This document shows, piece by piece, positions 25,599 through 36,200 of a DNA stretch of 64,000 nt. Origin of the DNA: CADDYT01 sp035294125 (GTDB lineage: Bacteria > Chloroflexota > Ktedonobacteria > Ktedonobacterales > Ktedonobacteraceae); NCBI GenBank assembly GCA_035294125.1, contig DATGLM010000077.1, positions 62,001 through 126,000 on the forward strand. The letters are read 5' to 3'. How positions within the stretch are numbered: position 1 is the stretch's first letter; each line of letters begins with the position of its first letter. Both the position numbers and the translations under genes were made by a program. The notes below the pieces were generated by a model that saw only the letters and a list, made by a program, of their open reading frames with translations, searched no databases and was not told where the DNA came from.

Positions 25599-26549
25599 AT
25601 GAAAACAGCCGTGGAGAGTAGTGCTACCGGTGTTCTCCCGCCCGTCGCGACAGCGGTCAGCACGCAGGAGCGCACGACTTCGCCGCAGCAGAGAGCAACA
25701 GCGATCCTGGTGAAATGTCCGGGCTGCCGGGAATTGCTCTACTACAAAGACCTGATCAGAAATCTCAAAGTTTGCAGGTCGTGTAACTATCATTTCCGCA
25801 TGAAGGCCGCGGAACGCATTCAGTCACTTTTTGATTCCGATTCATTCCGAGAGTTCGCACAGGGAATGCGCGCTATCGACCCGTTACACTTTATCGGCCT
25901 GTCGCAGTCGTATGCGGAGAAGCTGGAGCAGGAGCGTATGCTCAGTGAACTGAACGAAGCAGTCGTCATTGGAAGCGGGCGTATCGAGCAGCTTCCACTG
26001 GTAGGAGCTGTGATGGACTTTCATTTCATTGGTGGCAGCATGGGGTCGGTTGTAGGAGAGAAAGTTACTCGCGCTGCCGAATACGCTCTGCGCGAACGCC
26101 TTCCCTTGCTCATCATTTCTGCCTCTGGCGGTGCGCGCATGCAGGAGGGCCTCTATTCCCTCTTGCAGATGACCAAAACGGCTGCCGCCCTGGCCCGATT
26201 GGGCAGGACGGGAATACCGTTCATCTCATTGCTCACCGATCCGACCACGGGCGGAGTCGCGGCGAGTTTCGCCTTCCTGGGAGATGTCATCCTTGCCGAG
26301 CCGGGAGCGTTGATCGGCTTTGCCGGTCCGCGTGTTATCGAGCAGTTTATGCACCAGCGCCTTCCGGAGGAAGCCAATACTGCTGAGTTCGTCTTTCAAC
26401 ACGGGATGATAGATGGCATCATTCACCGGCACGAGCTGCGTCCAACGCTGGCACGGCTCTTGCGCCTGTACCGCCGCGCGCGCGTGCCGGGCCGCGACGA
26501 TGCCGCGCAGATAAACGCTCGCGATGGGGGAAACTTCTATGATCTCTGA
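25599..26549 (+). CDS. accD: Acetyl-CoA carboxylase carboxyltransferase beta subunit
   Basis: 316 residues. The zinc ribbon near 47-70 (KCPGC..CRSCNYHFR) and the carboxyltransferase core (GSMGSVVGEKVTRAAEYAL, SASGGARMQEGLYSLLQMTK, DPTTGGVAASFAFLGD, AEPGALIGFAGPRVIEQ) are all present. With AccA, biotin carboxylase and BCCP (not in this window) it makes malonyl-CoA. As first gene of the plus-strand cluster, followed by accA and the PKS, it is probably a dedicated copy that boosts malonyl-CoA for polyketide synthesis. An N-terminal extension of about 35 residues precedes the zinc ribbon. Confidence 0.95.
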   Translation: MKTAVESSATGVLPPVATAVSTQERTTSPQQRATAILVKCPGCRELLYYKDLIRNLKVCRSCNYHFRMKAAERIQSLFDSDSFREFAQGMRAIDPLHFIGLSQSYAEKLEQERMLSELNEAVVIGSGRIEQLPLVGAVMDFHFIGGSMGSVVGEKVTRAAEYALRERLPLLIISASGGARMQEGLYSLLQMTKTAAALARLGRTGIPFISLLTDPTTGGVAASFAFLGDVILAEPGALIGFAGPRVIEQFMHQRLPEEANTAEFVFQHGMIDGIIHRHELRPTLARLLRLYRRARVPGRDDAAQINARDGGNFYDL

Positions 26550-27360
26550 TCTCACCTTGCTTGCGCCCTGGCAGCGAGTCCAGTTGGCGCGCCACAAAGA
26601 GCGACCGCACACCACCGATTATATCAGGCTACTGTGCGAAGACTTTTTTGAACTGCATGGAGACAGAAGATATGGCGACGACCGGGCAATCGTAGCCGGG
26701 CTGGCAAGTATAGATGGCTGCGCGTTGATGCTGATCGGCCATGAGAAAGGACGTGACCTGTGCGAGATGCAGGAACGCAACTATGGCATGGCCCACCCGG
26801 AGGGATATCGTAAGGCCCTGCGCCTGTTGCAGCAGGCAGAGCGCCTGCACATTCCCGTCGTCACGCTTATCGATACACCCGGTGCCTTTCCTGGCCTGGA
26901 GGATGAGCAGCGCGGTATTGCCCAGGCTATCGCGGAGAATTTACAGGTGATGTCGCACCTGCGGATGCCCATTGTCTCCATCATCATCGGCGAGGGTGGC
27001 AGCGGGGGCGCGCTCGCTCTTGCCGTCGCGGACCGTGTGTTGATGATGGAGCATGCCATCTACACAGTCGCTGCTCCCGAGGCTGCGGCCTCGATCCTCT
27101 GGCGCGACAAAGCTCATGTCGCTTCCGCCGCCGCTGCTATGAAGATCACCGCGCCCGAATTGCTCCAACTAGGCCTGATTGACGACATTATTGAGGAGCC
27201 TGCGGGAGGTGCTCATCAGGATCAGCGGGCAGCCGCTGCGGCTGTCAAAAAGGCGCTCTTCACGCATCTTGCCGCGCTATCACAACTGTCGCTTGATATG
27301 CTGGTAGAGCGCCGCAATCAGCGTTACCGGGCCGTAGGAGCTTTCGACGAGGGTGCATAA
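26539..27360 (+). CDS. accA: Acetyl-CoA carboxylase carboxyltransferase alpha subunit
   Basis: 273 residues from the ATG at 26539, preceded by GGGGGAA; it overlaps the end of accD by 11 bases, so the subunits are translationally coupled. The alpha-subunit motifs are visible: RPHTTDYIRLLCEDFFELHGDR, LIGHEKGRD, GMAHPEGYRKALRL, TPGAFPGLEDEQRG, and IIGEGGSGGALALAVADRVLM. It completes the carboxyltransferase that moves CO2 from biotin to acetyl-CoA. It is followed by a 213-base gap before the PKS gene. Confidence 0.95.
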   Translation: MISDLTLLAPWQRVQLARHKERPHTTDYIRLLCEDFFELHGDRRYGDDRAIVAGLASIDGCALMLIGHEKGRDLCEMQERNYGMAHPEGYRKALRLLQQAERLHIPVVTLIDTPGAFPGLEDEQRGIAQAIAENLQVMSHLRMPIVSIIIGEGGSGGALALAVADRVLMMEHAIYTVAAPEAAASILWRDKAHVASAAAAMKITAPELLQLGLIDDIIEEPAGGAHQDQRAAAAAVKKALFTHLAALSQLSLDMLVERRNQRYRAVGAFDEGA

Positions 27361-27573
27361 GCCCCTAAAGCTCTGGCTGACTCTCAGGGATTTCCCTCGC
27401 CGTGTTTTGGGGATGTGACCGATGTAGCAGGAGAGAAGTGGAGTTTATACTGTTGCCGGGATAGAAAGAGCATGAAGAGGAAAATGATCTACAGGGGCAA
27501 TATATGTGGATAAGGGAAAAAGCGATACGAGGTTTTTAACAGACAACGTGTTTTTGAACAAGGGAGGTAGACT

Positions 27574-30500
27574 ATGGTCTCTGCTGATGGGCTGCCGCTC
27601 CGCTACAGGGGCGATGGCCAACCAGATGCGCTCATGGTGGGTGGAGGCGAGCGTGTGGAAGCAGAGGAGCCTATCGCTATCGTTGGTATTGGATGCCGCT
27701 TTCCTGGAGGGGCTGACAGTCCTGAGCAGTTCTGGAAGCTGCTGTGCGATGGCACCAATGCCATTAGCGAGATTCCACCAGACCGGTGGAACATCGACAT
27801 GTTTTACGACCCTGACGACCGCAGGCCTGGCAAGAGTCGTACCTATCGTGGCGGATTTCTCAAGCAAATTGATCAGTTTGACGCTCAGTTCTTCGGTATA
27901 TCGCCGCGTGAAGCGGCCTGTATGGACCCACAGCAACGCCTGCTGCTGGAGGTAGCCTGGGAGGCGTTAGAAGATGCGGGGCTGGTGCCAGATCATTTAG
28001 CTGGCTCGGATACCGCCGTCTTTATAGGCGGTTTTACCCTGGACTACAAGTTGCTGCAATTCGGTGAGGGCGGTCGCGGCCTGCTCCAGGCGCATACAGC
28101 GACCGGAGCAGTCATGACGATGCTGTCTAATCGCATCTCCCACGCCTTCGATTTTCGCGGTCCCAGCATGTCCATAGATACCGCCTGCTCCTCGTCGCTG
28201 GTAGCAGTCCACCTGGCCTGTCGCAGCCTGCACAGTGGAGAGAGCGGCCTGGCGCTGGCGGGCGGTGTGAATGTGATGATCGGGCCGGATTTCACCATTG
28301 CCGAATCAAAAGGTGGCTTTCTTTCGCCGCATGGCTGGTCGAGAGCGTTTGATGCGCAGGCCGATGGCTACGTGCGTGGAGAAGGAGCCGGAATCGTCGT
28401 TCTCAAAACGCTTTCGCGAGCGCAGGCCGATGGGGACCGCATCTACGCCGTTATTCGCGGCACTGCCGTCAACCAGGATGGGCGGACCAACGGGATTACC
28501 GTCCCCAATGGAGCCAGCCAGGAAGCTCTGATGCGGCAGGTCTACCAGAGGACAGGCATTACACCGGGTGACATCCACTACGTTGAGGCGCATGGCACGG
28601 GTACGCCGGTAGGAGATCCCATCGAAGCTCGCGCTCTGGGTACCGTCCTGTCGACCGGTCGTCGAGCTGATATGCTTTGTCTGATTGGCTCTGTCAAGAC
28701 CAATATTGGACACCTGGAAGCTGCCGCGGGGGTGGCGGGCCTGATTAAAGTTGCATTGTGCTTGCAGCACCGGCAGATTCCTCCGCACCTGAACCTGGAG
28801 CAGCCCAACCCGGCTATTCCCTTCGCCGAGTTGTCCTTACGGGTCCCAACGACACGGGAACCATGGCCGGTAACGGAAGGGGTCGCGCGTGCCGCCGTCA
28901 ACTCGTTTGGCTTTGGGGGTACCAACGCACATGCGGTGCTAGAGGAAGCTCCGGTCCCCGTCGAATCTGCGCGGAGGAGCGTGCAGGTAGAGAAAACTGC
29001 CGCGGAGCGCCTCTACCTGCTGCCGCTTTCCGCGCGCAGCCCGGAGGCACTGCAAGCCAGCGCGCGTGCCTATCACGCATTCCTGTCGGAGCAGGGTTCT
29101 GACCTGACGCTATACGATCTCTGCGCCTCAGCTTCCCTGCGCCGCGCCCACCATGAACATCGCCTTGCCGTGATGGGTCGTTCGGTTGAGGAGCTTGCCG
29201 CCGGTCTTGCTGCCTTCGAGCGTGGAGAGCTACACGAAGGACTGGTCAGCGGGCACGCGCACTCGCGCCAGCGCCCCAGGCTCGTTTTTGTGTGTTCCGG
29301 GATGGGGCCGCAGTGGTGGGCGATGGCAAGAACGCTCTTACAGCAGGAGCCGGTTTTCCGCGCGACGATTGAACGCTGTGATGCGGCCCTCCTTCCCTAT
29401 GCGGGCTGGTCACTGCTGGCGGAAATGCTGGCGGACGAGACAACTTCGCGTATGAACGAGACGGCGGTAGCGCAGCCCGCGAACTTCGCGTTGCAGGTGG
29501 CGCTGGCGCAACTCTGGCGCTCGTGGGGCTTCGAGCCGGATGCCATCATTGGACACAGCGCCGGCGAGGTAGCGGCAGCCTACCTGGCGGGGGCCTTGAG
29601 TTGGGAGGATGCTATTCGCGTGATCTTCCATCGCAGCCGCCTACAGCAGCACACGACAGGTCAGGGGCGCATGCTGGCCGTTGGATTGCCTTACGAGGAG
29701 ATGCGCGGCATGCTGGAAGGCCGCGAGGCCAATATCTCGGTCGCTGCCATTAATAGCCCTCATGCCGTGACACTGGTTGGAGATGCCGATGCGCTGGCGA
29801 AGATAGCGCAGCCACTGGAAAAGCAGGGCGTGTTCTGCCGCTACTTGCAAGGGAGCGTCCCGTACCACAGCCACTACATGGATGTCTTACGCGAAGAGCT
29901 GCTGGAGGCGCTGGCGGGATTGTCACCGCGGCTTCCTACGATACCCCTCTACTCGACAGCGACGGGTGCGCGGGTTGAACAGCCTCTGCACGATGCTTTC
30001 TACTGGTGGAAGAACGTGCGCGAACCTGTTCTTTTTGCACGTGCCGTGGACCAGCTTATTCAGGATGGGTACACCGCCTTTGTGGAGATCAGCCCTCACC
30101 CGGTTCTGGCCGGTTCGCTCGCCGAATGCCTGGCACAGCGCAAGCAGGAGGGCCTCGTGCTGCCTTCGCTGCGCCGCAAGCAGGATGACCGCGTAGTGAT
30201 GCTCGCTTCGCTGGCCTCTCTCTATACCTCGGGCTTCCCGGTCAACTGGAAAACTTTTTACCCGCACGAGAGCCGCTTTATCCGCCTGCCCTCCTATCCC
30301 TGGCAGCGTGAGCGTTACTGGTCCGAGTCCGAGGCATCCATGCGAGAACGGCTGGGCCTTGTCGATCACCCCTTGCTGGGCCATCGCGTCAACACGCCCT
30401 TCCCCACCTGGAGGCTCGATGTAAGCAAGCAGCACCTGCCGTACCTGCACGATCACCAGATTCGCGGGGCCGTCGTTCTGCCGGGCGCGGCGTATGTCGA

Positions 30501-30717
30501 AATGGCTCTGGCGGCAGCCACCTGCGTCTTCGGCGAGGGAACCTATGGCGTCGAAGATGTCCGATTCCACAAGGCGCTCTTTGTTTCCAACGAATACGAT
30601 CCGGCTCTCCAGATGGTCTTTGATACGCAGAACGGGACATTTGCAGTGTATAGCAAGGCAAAGGAGATGGAGCAAGAATGGACATTACATGCTACCGTCA
30701 AAGTGTGCCAGTGTTGA
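27574..30717 (+). CDS. Type I polyketide synthase: KS-AT and the N-terminal half of DH
   Basis: 1047 residues. KS (about 34-460) has the catalytic Cys205 (DTACSSS), His340 (EAHGTGTP) and His380 (KTNIGHLE). AT (about 565-870) has Ser662 in GHSAGE, and the specificity motif reads YHSH (764-767), a form common in malonyl-loading iterative PKSs. From 932 (HPLLGHRV) only the first hotdog of DH is present, with catalytic His961 in HDHQIRGAVVLPG. The protein stops in the linker before the second hotdog, which begins the next reading frame. A strong GGGAGGT ribosome-binding site precedes the start. No loading module is present, so the starter is probably an acyl-CoA or acyl-ACP. It works with the next two proteins. 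Confidence 0.93.
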   Translation: MVSADGLPLRYRGDGQPDALMVGGGERVEAEEPIAIVGIGCRFPGGADSPEQFWKLLCDGTNAISEIPPDRWNIDMFYDPDDRRPGKSRTYRGGFLKQIDQFDAQFFGISPREAACMDPQQRLLLEVAWEALEDAGLVPDHLAGSDTAVFIGGFTLDYKLLQFGEGGRGLLQAHTATGAVMTMLSNRISHAFDFRGPSMSIDTACSSSLVAVHLACRSLHSGESGLALAGGVNVMIGPDFTIAESKGGFLSPHGWSRAFDAQADGYVRGEGAGIVVLKTLSRAQADGDRIYAVIRGTAVNQDGRTNGITVPNGASQEALMRQVYQRTGITPGDIHYVEAHGTGTPVGDPIEARALGTVLSTGRRADMLCLIGSVKTNIGHLEAAAGVAGLIKVALCLQHRQIPPHLNLEQPNPAIPFAELSLRVPTTREPWPVTEGVARAAVNSFGFGGTNAHAVLEEAPVPVESARRSVQVEKTAAERLYLLPLSARSPEALQASARAYHAFLSEQGSDLTLYDLCASASLRRAHHEHRLAVMGRSVEELAAGLAAFERGELHEGLVSGHAHSRQRPRLVFVCSGMGPQWWAMARTLLQQEPVFRATIERCDAALLPYAGWSLLAEMLADETTSRMNETAVAQPANFALQVALAQLWRSWGFEPDAIIGHSAGEVAAAYLAGALSWEDAIRVIFHRSRLQQHTTGQGRMLAVGLPYEEMRGMLEGREANISVAAINSPHAVTLVGDADALAKIAQPLEKQGVFCRYLQGSVPYHSHYMDVLREELLEALAGLSPRLPTIPLYSTATGARVEQPLHDAFYWWKNVREPVLFARAVDQLIQDGYTAFVEISPHPVLAGSLAECLAQRKQEGLVLPSLRRKQDDRVVMLASLASLYTSGFPVNWKTFYPHESRFIRLPSYPWQRERYWSESEASMRERLGLVDHPLLGHRVNTPFPTWRLDVSKQHLPYLHDHQIRGAVVLPGAAYVEMALAAATCVFGEGTYGVEDVRFHKALFVSNEYDPALQMVFDTQNGTFAVYSKAKEMEQEWTLHATVKVCQC

Positions 30718-33215
30718 GCAAGCACGTCTCCCTGGCCGACCTCCGCGCGCAATGCGCTATCGAGGTCACCGGCGTGGAATGTTACCGCCAGTTTCAGAAT
30801 ATGGGCTTTCACTATGGTCCCTCATTTCAGACGATTGAGCATCTCTGGCTAGGGGATAACCAGGCGCTCGGTCGCGTGCGCGTTCCCGCGCACATCCTTT
30901 CCAGCTTGCAGGAGTATCATGTCCATCCTGTCGTTCTCGATGCGTGCTTCCAGATGCTGCTCGCGATTTCCGCCGTGACAGCAGCAGGAGGGCGCGCTCA
31001 GGCAGAGGTGTACTTGCCGATCGCGGCCGAGCGTATCCGTGTCTACGGCCCTCCCGCTCCCCGGATGTGGTGTCATGCTGCGCTGATTGATCAACAAGCA
31101 GCCTTTCTAGAGGGATGCATCGTGCTCTGCGACGACGATGGGAATGTGCTGATCGCTATCGAAGGATTTCGCGTGCGGACGCTGGGCGATGGGCAGAGCG
31201 CGCCTTCCTCTACAGTGCGCCCGGACGTGTGGCTCTACCAGCTAGAATGGCGGCCAGCACAAGCTGTGCGGGACGCCGGGGAAGCTGTGGAAGCCTCGCC
31301 GGACGGTGGCAGAAGCACGGGAAGCTGGCTCATCTTTGCCGATCATGATGGCGTCGGGGAGCGGCTGGCAGCGGTTCTGGAGGCGCGCGGGCAAAGCTGT
31401 ATCCTCGTTTTTCCCGGCGAGGCGTTCAGCGCGCTTGCGCCAGGTTGCTACGCGCTCCAGCCGGGACAGCCTGAGGACTATCGCCATCTCCTCTCCGCGC
31501 TGCGCGAAAGCTCTGTGCCGCCCTGCCGGGGCGTCGTGCATCTCTGGAGCCTGAATGATCGTGCCGCGACAGATATCGATGCCGACTGGCTACAAACGAT
31601 GCAGGAGATCAGCACCTATTCTGTGCTCTGTCTGGTGCAGGCGCTCATGCAGGAAGAAGATCTGCCGCGTCTCTGGCTGGTCACACGGGGCGCGCAATCG
31701 CTGGGCTGTGAGGGCAATCTACCGGCGCTCGCCCAGACGCCGCTGTGGGGACTGGGGCGAGGAGTGTACGAAGAGTTCCTGGCGCTGCGCGGCGCTCTGG
31801 TGGATCTTGACCCTGCTCCCGCCTCTGACAACGTCGCTCTGCTGGCGGAAGAGATCGAGCAAAGCGATGGAGAGTACCAGGTAGCCTTCCGGGCGAACCA
31901 GCGCTATGTCCCCCGGCTTGAGCATATGCGCGTCCCGCAACAGGTGCTGCCTCCATCTTTCCGTCCCGATGCCAGCTACCTGATCACCGGCGGTCTGGGC
32001 GCTCTGGGCTGCATTGTTGCTCGCTGGATGGTCCAGCGTGGCGCGCGCCATCTTATTCTGGCCGGGCGCACAAAACTGCCCCCCCGCACGATGTGGCAGG
32101 GCATCGGCCCGGATCACCCGCAAGCCGGGTCGATCGCTCAGATCCGCGAACTCGAAGCTCTGGGAGCAACGGTTCATCTCGCGCCGGTCGATATAACCGA
32201 TGAGGGCCAGCTCGTCGCCTTCCTGGAACGCTACCAGCAGGAATGCTGGCCGAGCATCCGGGGCGTAATCCACGCCGCCGGGGTGGTGCAGGACCAGATT
32301 CTCTGGCATATGGACCGTGAGACCTTCGATAAGGCGCTGCGCCCCAAGATGCTCGGCGGCTGGGCGCTGCACCATTGCCTGCGCGAGATGCCGCTCGACT
32401 TCTTTATAGCGTTCTCCTCGATTGTCTCTCTGGTTGTCTCACCGGGGCAGAGCAATTACGCGGCGGGCAATGCTTTTCTGGACGCGCTGGCCCATTACCG
32501 CCGGGCGCAGGGATTACCTGCCATCAGCATCAACTGGGGACCGTGGGCGGCAGGCATGATTACACGGTTGCAGCTTGTAGATTTCTACCGGCAGCGTGGT
32601 ATGGAGAGCATCTCTCCGGATGTCGGAATGCGCCTGTTAGAGCATATCTATGCCTCGCCTCAGGCGCAGGTGCTCGTTGCCTCTGTCCACTGGCCCATCC
32701 TGTTCGAGGTCTTTCCGGTTACACCGCCCTTGATTCGCCATCTCGGCGAGCAGGAGGAGACCGCGCAGGGCAGCGAAGGCGAGGAAAGTCTCACCCGCAA
32801 GCTACAACGAGTCGAGGGCGCGGAGCGTCTGAAGTTGCTCGAAGACTACCTCGCGGAAACAGCCGCTCGCGTATTGCGCATCGATCCGCAGCGACTGGAT
32901 CGTGAGCGCCCCTTAAACACGATGGGGCTGGATTCGATGATTGCCATCGAATTAAAGAACCATATCGAGCGCGGCATAGCCATCAGCCCGTCCGTCGTTG
33001 ACCTGCTGCAAGGTGTCAGCATAGTGCAGCTTGCGACTCGGCTAGCACAGCAGTCGCAAAGTGCTGCTCCGTCCCAGGAGGAGTTACCCACCTCTGTTGA
33101 GAATCTGGATAACCTGAGCGAACAGGTGGACGAGACCTTACTGGAGCAACTGCTCCAGCAAATAGAGCAGCTATCCCCTGATGAAGTGAAAGTTGAGCTT
33201 ACTGCCAGCAGATGA
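30678..33215 (+). CDS. Type I polyketide synthase continuation: C-terminal half of DH, KR, ACP
   Basis: 845 residues. It begins inside the end of the preceding PKS gene (40-base overlap, another frame). The ATG at 30678 has AAGGAG 11 bases and GGAG 5 bases upstream, so separate translation is plausible. Residues 15-170 are the second DH hotdog with the DxxxQ motif (Asp88-Gln92). The KR (about 430-620) has the NADPH loop TGGLGALG and Tyr594 (SNYAAGN). The segment HAAGVVQDQIL keeps the Asp that marks B-type ketoreduction. The ACP carries phosphopantetheine Ser753 in GLDSM. There is no ER and no thioesterase. A coiled C-terminal tail (after 800) may dock the NRPS. If the split is a sequencing error, it is one 1.9-kilo-residue module. 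Confidence 0.9.
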   Translation: MDITCYRQSVPVLSKHVSLADLRAQCAIEVTGVECYRQFQNMGFHYGPSFQTIEHLWLGDNQALGRVRVPAHILSSLQEYHVHPVVLDACFQMLLAISAVTAAGGRAQAEVYLPIAAERIRVYGPPAPRMWCHAALIDQQAAFLEGCIVLCDDDGNVLIAIEGFRVRTLGDGQSAPSSTVRPDVWLYQLEWRPAQAVRDAGEAVEASPDGGRSTGSWLIFADHDGVGERLAAVLEARGQSCILVFPGEAFSALAPGCYALQPGQPEDYRHLLSALRESSVPPCRGVVHLWSLNDRAATDIDADWLQTMQEISTYSVLCLVQALMQEEDLPRLWLVTRGAQSLGCEGNLPALAQTPLWGLGRGVYEEFLALRGALVDLDPAPASDNVALLAEEIEQSDGEYQVAFRANQRYVPRLEHMRVPQQVLPPSFRPDASYLITGGLGALGCIVARWMVQRGARHLILAGRTKLPPRTMWQGIGPDHPQAGSIAQIRELEALGATVHLAPVDITDEGQLVAFLERYQQECWPSIRGVIHAAGVVQDQILWHMDRETFDKALRPKMLGGWALHHCLREMPLDFFIAFSSIVSLVVSPGQSNYAAGNAFLDALAHYRRAQGLPAISINWGPWAAGMITRLQLVDFYRQRGMESISPDVGMRLLEHIYASPQAQVLVASVHWPILFEVFPVTPPLIRHLGEQEETAQGSEGEESLTRKLQRVEGAERLKLLEDYLAETAARVLRIDPQRLDRERPLNTMGLDSMIAIELKNHIERGIAISPSVVDLLQGVSIVQLATRLAQQSQSAAPSQEELPTSVENLDNLSEQVDETLLEQLLQQIEQLSPDEVKVELTASR

Positions 33216-33231
33216 CAGCAGGAGCAGGCAT

Positions 33232-36200
33232 ATGAGTGACTTGAAACAAAGAATTGCGGCATTATCGGCTGAACGACGTGCGCTGCTCGTCCGCCAACTG
33301 GCTCAGATGAAAAAGGAGACGGGCGAGCGAGCAGCCATCATACCTTATGCCAGAGAGAGTAACCCGATCCCGCTCTCCTTTGCGCAGCAGCGCATCTGGT
33401 TTTTTGAGCAACTGGTTCCGGGCAGTCCTGTCCACAACATTACGCAGGTGGCGCGTGTGGTCGCGCCTGTGGACAGGGCCATACTGGAGCGCTGCTTTGA
33501 AACCATCATACGTCGTCACGAAACGCTGCGCACGACCTTTGCAATGATCGACGGCCAGCCGGTGGGCATCGTTAGCCCACCGCAGCCGGTACACCTGGGT
33601 TTCATCGATCTACGCGCGGCACCCCTGGAAGAGCGCGAAGAGCAGGCCCATCAACTGATTGTGCGGGAGGCACGCCGACCATTTGACCTGGAACGTGGAC
33701 CGCTCTTGAGAGTGATCCTGCTGCAACTGGCCGATCAGGAGTATCTTATTCTCCTGGTCATGCATCACATCATCGCTGATAACTGGTCTGCCGGTGTGCT
33801 GCTTCAGGAGCTAGGCACACTGTACTGGGCCTATGCAGCCGGAAAGCCTTCCCCTCTGTCTGAGCTTCCCTTCGCCTATGCCGATTTTGCTCGCTGGCAG
33901 AAAGAATGGTTGCAGGGCGAGAGGTTGGACTCGCTGTTGACATACTGGAAGCAGCAACTGGCAGGCAGCCCCCCGCTGCTGGAACTCCCTGTGGATCGTC
34001 CGCGCCCGGCGCTGCAAAGCTTTCATGGCGCACGCCGACAGTTCTCCCTGTCCCCCGATGTTGTACAGGGACTCAGGCAGCTCAGCCAGCAGCAGGGCGT
34101 CACGATGGTCATGCTGCTGCTGGCTGCCTTTAAAACCCTGCTGTATCGCTATACCGGCCAGACTGACCTGCCCGTCGGGATGCCGATTGCCAACCGCAGC
34201 CGCGCCGGGTGCGAGGCATTGATCGGCCTCTTCGTCAATACGCTGGTGATTCGTACTGACCTTTCCGGCGCGCCGACCTTCCTGGAACTGTTGGAGCGCG
34301 TGCGGCGCGTTACACTGGATGCTTACAAGCACCAGGATCTGCCATTTGAAAAGCTGGTAGAAGAGCTACAACCTGAGCGCAATCTGAGCTACAGCCCGCT
34401 GTTTCAGGTGCTTTTCAACTTCAAGCGCGATGGCCTTGCGGCTGCCGGTGTGCCTATACTCAGGCTTGAAGATGTCGATAATGGGACCTGTCAATTTGAC
34501 CTGGCGCTCAACCTGATAGAAAGCGGCGAGACCATCAGCGGCTCGATTGAATACAGCACCGACCTGTTCGATGCCGAGACAATCGAGCGCATAATCGGCC
34601 ATTATCAGGTGCTTTTACAGGCGGTTATCGCTGATCCGCGACAGCCTGTTACGCAACTGCCACTGCTCAGCGAGCGTGAGAAGCAGCACTTTGCGCGGTG
34701 GAATGCCACGCAGGCCGCTTATCCCGCGTCAGCCTGCATGCACCAACTCGTTGCTGAGCAGGCAGCGCGGTCTCCACAGCGCATCGCCGTCAGCTTTGAG
34801 GATCAGCACATCACGTATCAGGAGCTGAATGAGCGCGCCAATCAGCTTGCGCACTACCTGCAAGCGCTCGGTGTCGGGCCGGAGACCTTTGTGGGTATCT
34901 GCATGGAGCGTTCGCTGGAAATGATGATAGCGTTGCTCGGTGTCCTGAAGGCCGGAGGTGCCTACGTGCCGCTCGATCCGTCTTTCCCATCCGGGCGCCT
35001 GGCCTTCATGCAGCAGGACGCGGGCATTCCCGTCCTGCTTACACAGCGGGCGTTGCTGGAGAAGATTCCCGTGTGCGCTCCCAGGATCATCTGTATAGAC
35101 ACTGATCGAGCGTATATTATGGCGGAATCAACTGCCGATTGCGAGAGCAGCGTCAGTGCCCTCAACGCTGCCTATATGCTCTATACCTCTGGTTCGACCG
35201 GAGTGCCGAAAGGAGTGATTGTTCAGCATCGCTCGGTGGTGAACCTGCTGCACTTCATGCTCCGGCAGCTTGCCGTCGCGGCTGAAGACATTCTGCTCTC
35301 GGTCACAACGCTTTCTTTTGATATCGCGACGCTGGAGTTATTCCTCCCGCTTCTTGCCGGAGCGCGGCTCGTCATTGCCGCTAGCGAGGTGGTGAGCGAT
35401 GGTCAGCGTCTGGCAGAACAGATAGAGGCGGTGGGGGCAACGGTGATGCAGGCAACGCCTGCTACCTGGCGCATGCTGCTGGAAAGCGGCTGGCAGGGGT
35501 ATAAGCCGCTCAGAATGCTCTGTGGGGGCGAAGCGTTGTCCAGAAAGCTCGCCAACCAGTTGCTCGGCTGCGGTAGCGTGCTCTGGAACGTTTACGGTCC
35601 CACAGAGACCACAATCTGGTCAACTATCGAGCGCGTGGTGGAGGGAGAAGGCCCTGTTTCTATCGGACGCCCGCTTGCCAATACACAGGTCTATGTGTTG
35701 GACCGCTCGCTCCAGCCGGTACCCGTTGGCGTGCCGGGCGAACTCTATATCGGCGGGGCCGGTCTTGCTCGTGGCTACCATCAGCGCGAGGAGCTGACTG
35801 CTGAAAAGTTTATTCGTCATCCTCTCGGCGCTGCTGAAGAGCGGCTTTACCGGACGGGCGATCTGGTGAGGTTCTTGCCCGATGGCCGCCTCGAGTTCCT
35901 CGGTCGTCTCGATCACCAGATCAAGCTGCGTGGGTTCCGCATCGAACTGGGTGAGGTCGAGGCAGCGCTGCGCCAGCACGCGGCGATACGCGAGGCCGTT
36001 GTCGTCGTGCGCGAAGACATTCCCAACGACAGGTGCCTGGTGGCGTACCTCATCGGCGACGAGCAGCTTTCACCGGCGGAGATACGCCTGTTCTTGCGCA
36101 AGAAACTTCCCGAGTACATGATCCCGGCGGCTTTTGTGCAACTCGATGCCTTCCCGCTGACGCCAAACGGAAAAGTGGACCGGCGTGCTTTGCCTGCTCC

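Noticed and set aside
30678..30717. Programmed -1 frameshift joining the two PKS frames
   Set aside because: No slippery heptamer or pseudoknot-like sequence is visible in the 40-base overlap, and the second frame has its own ribosome-binding site. A mutation or sequencing error remains possible.
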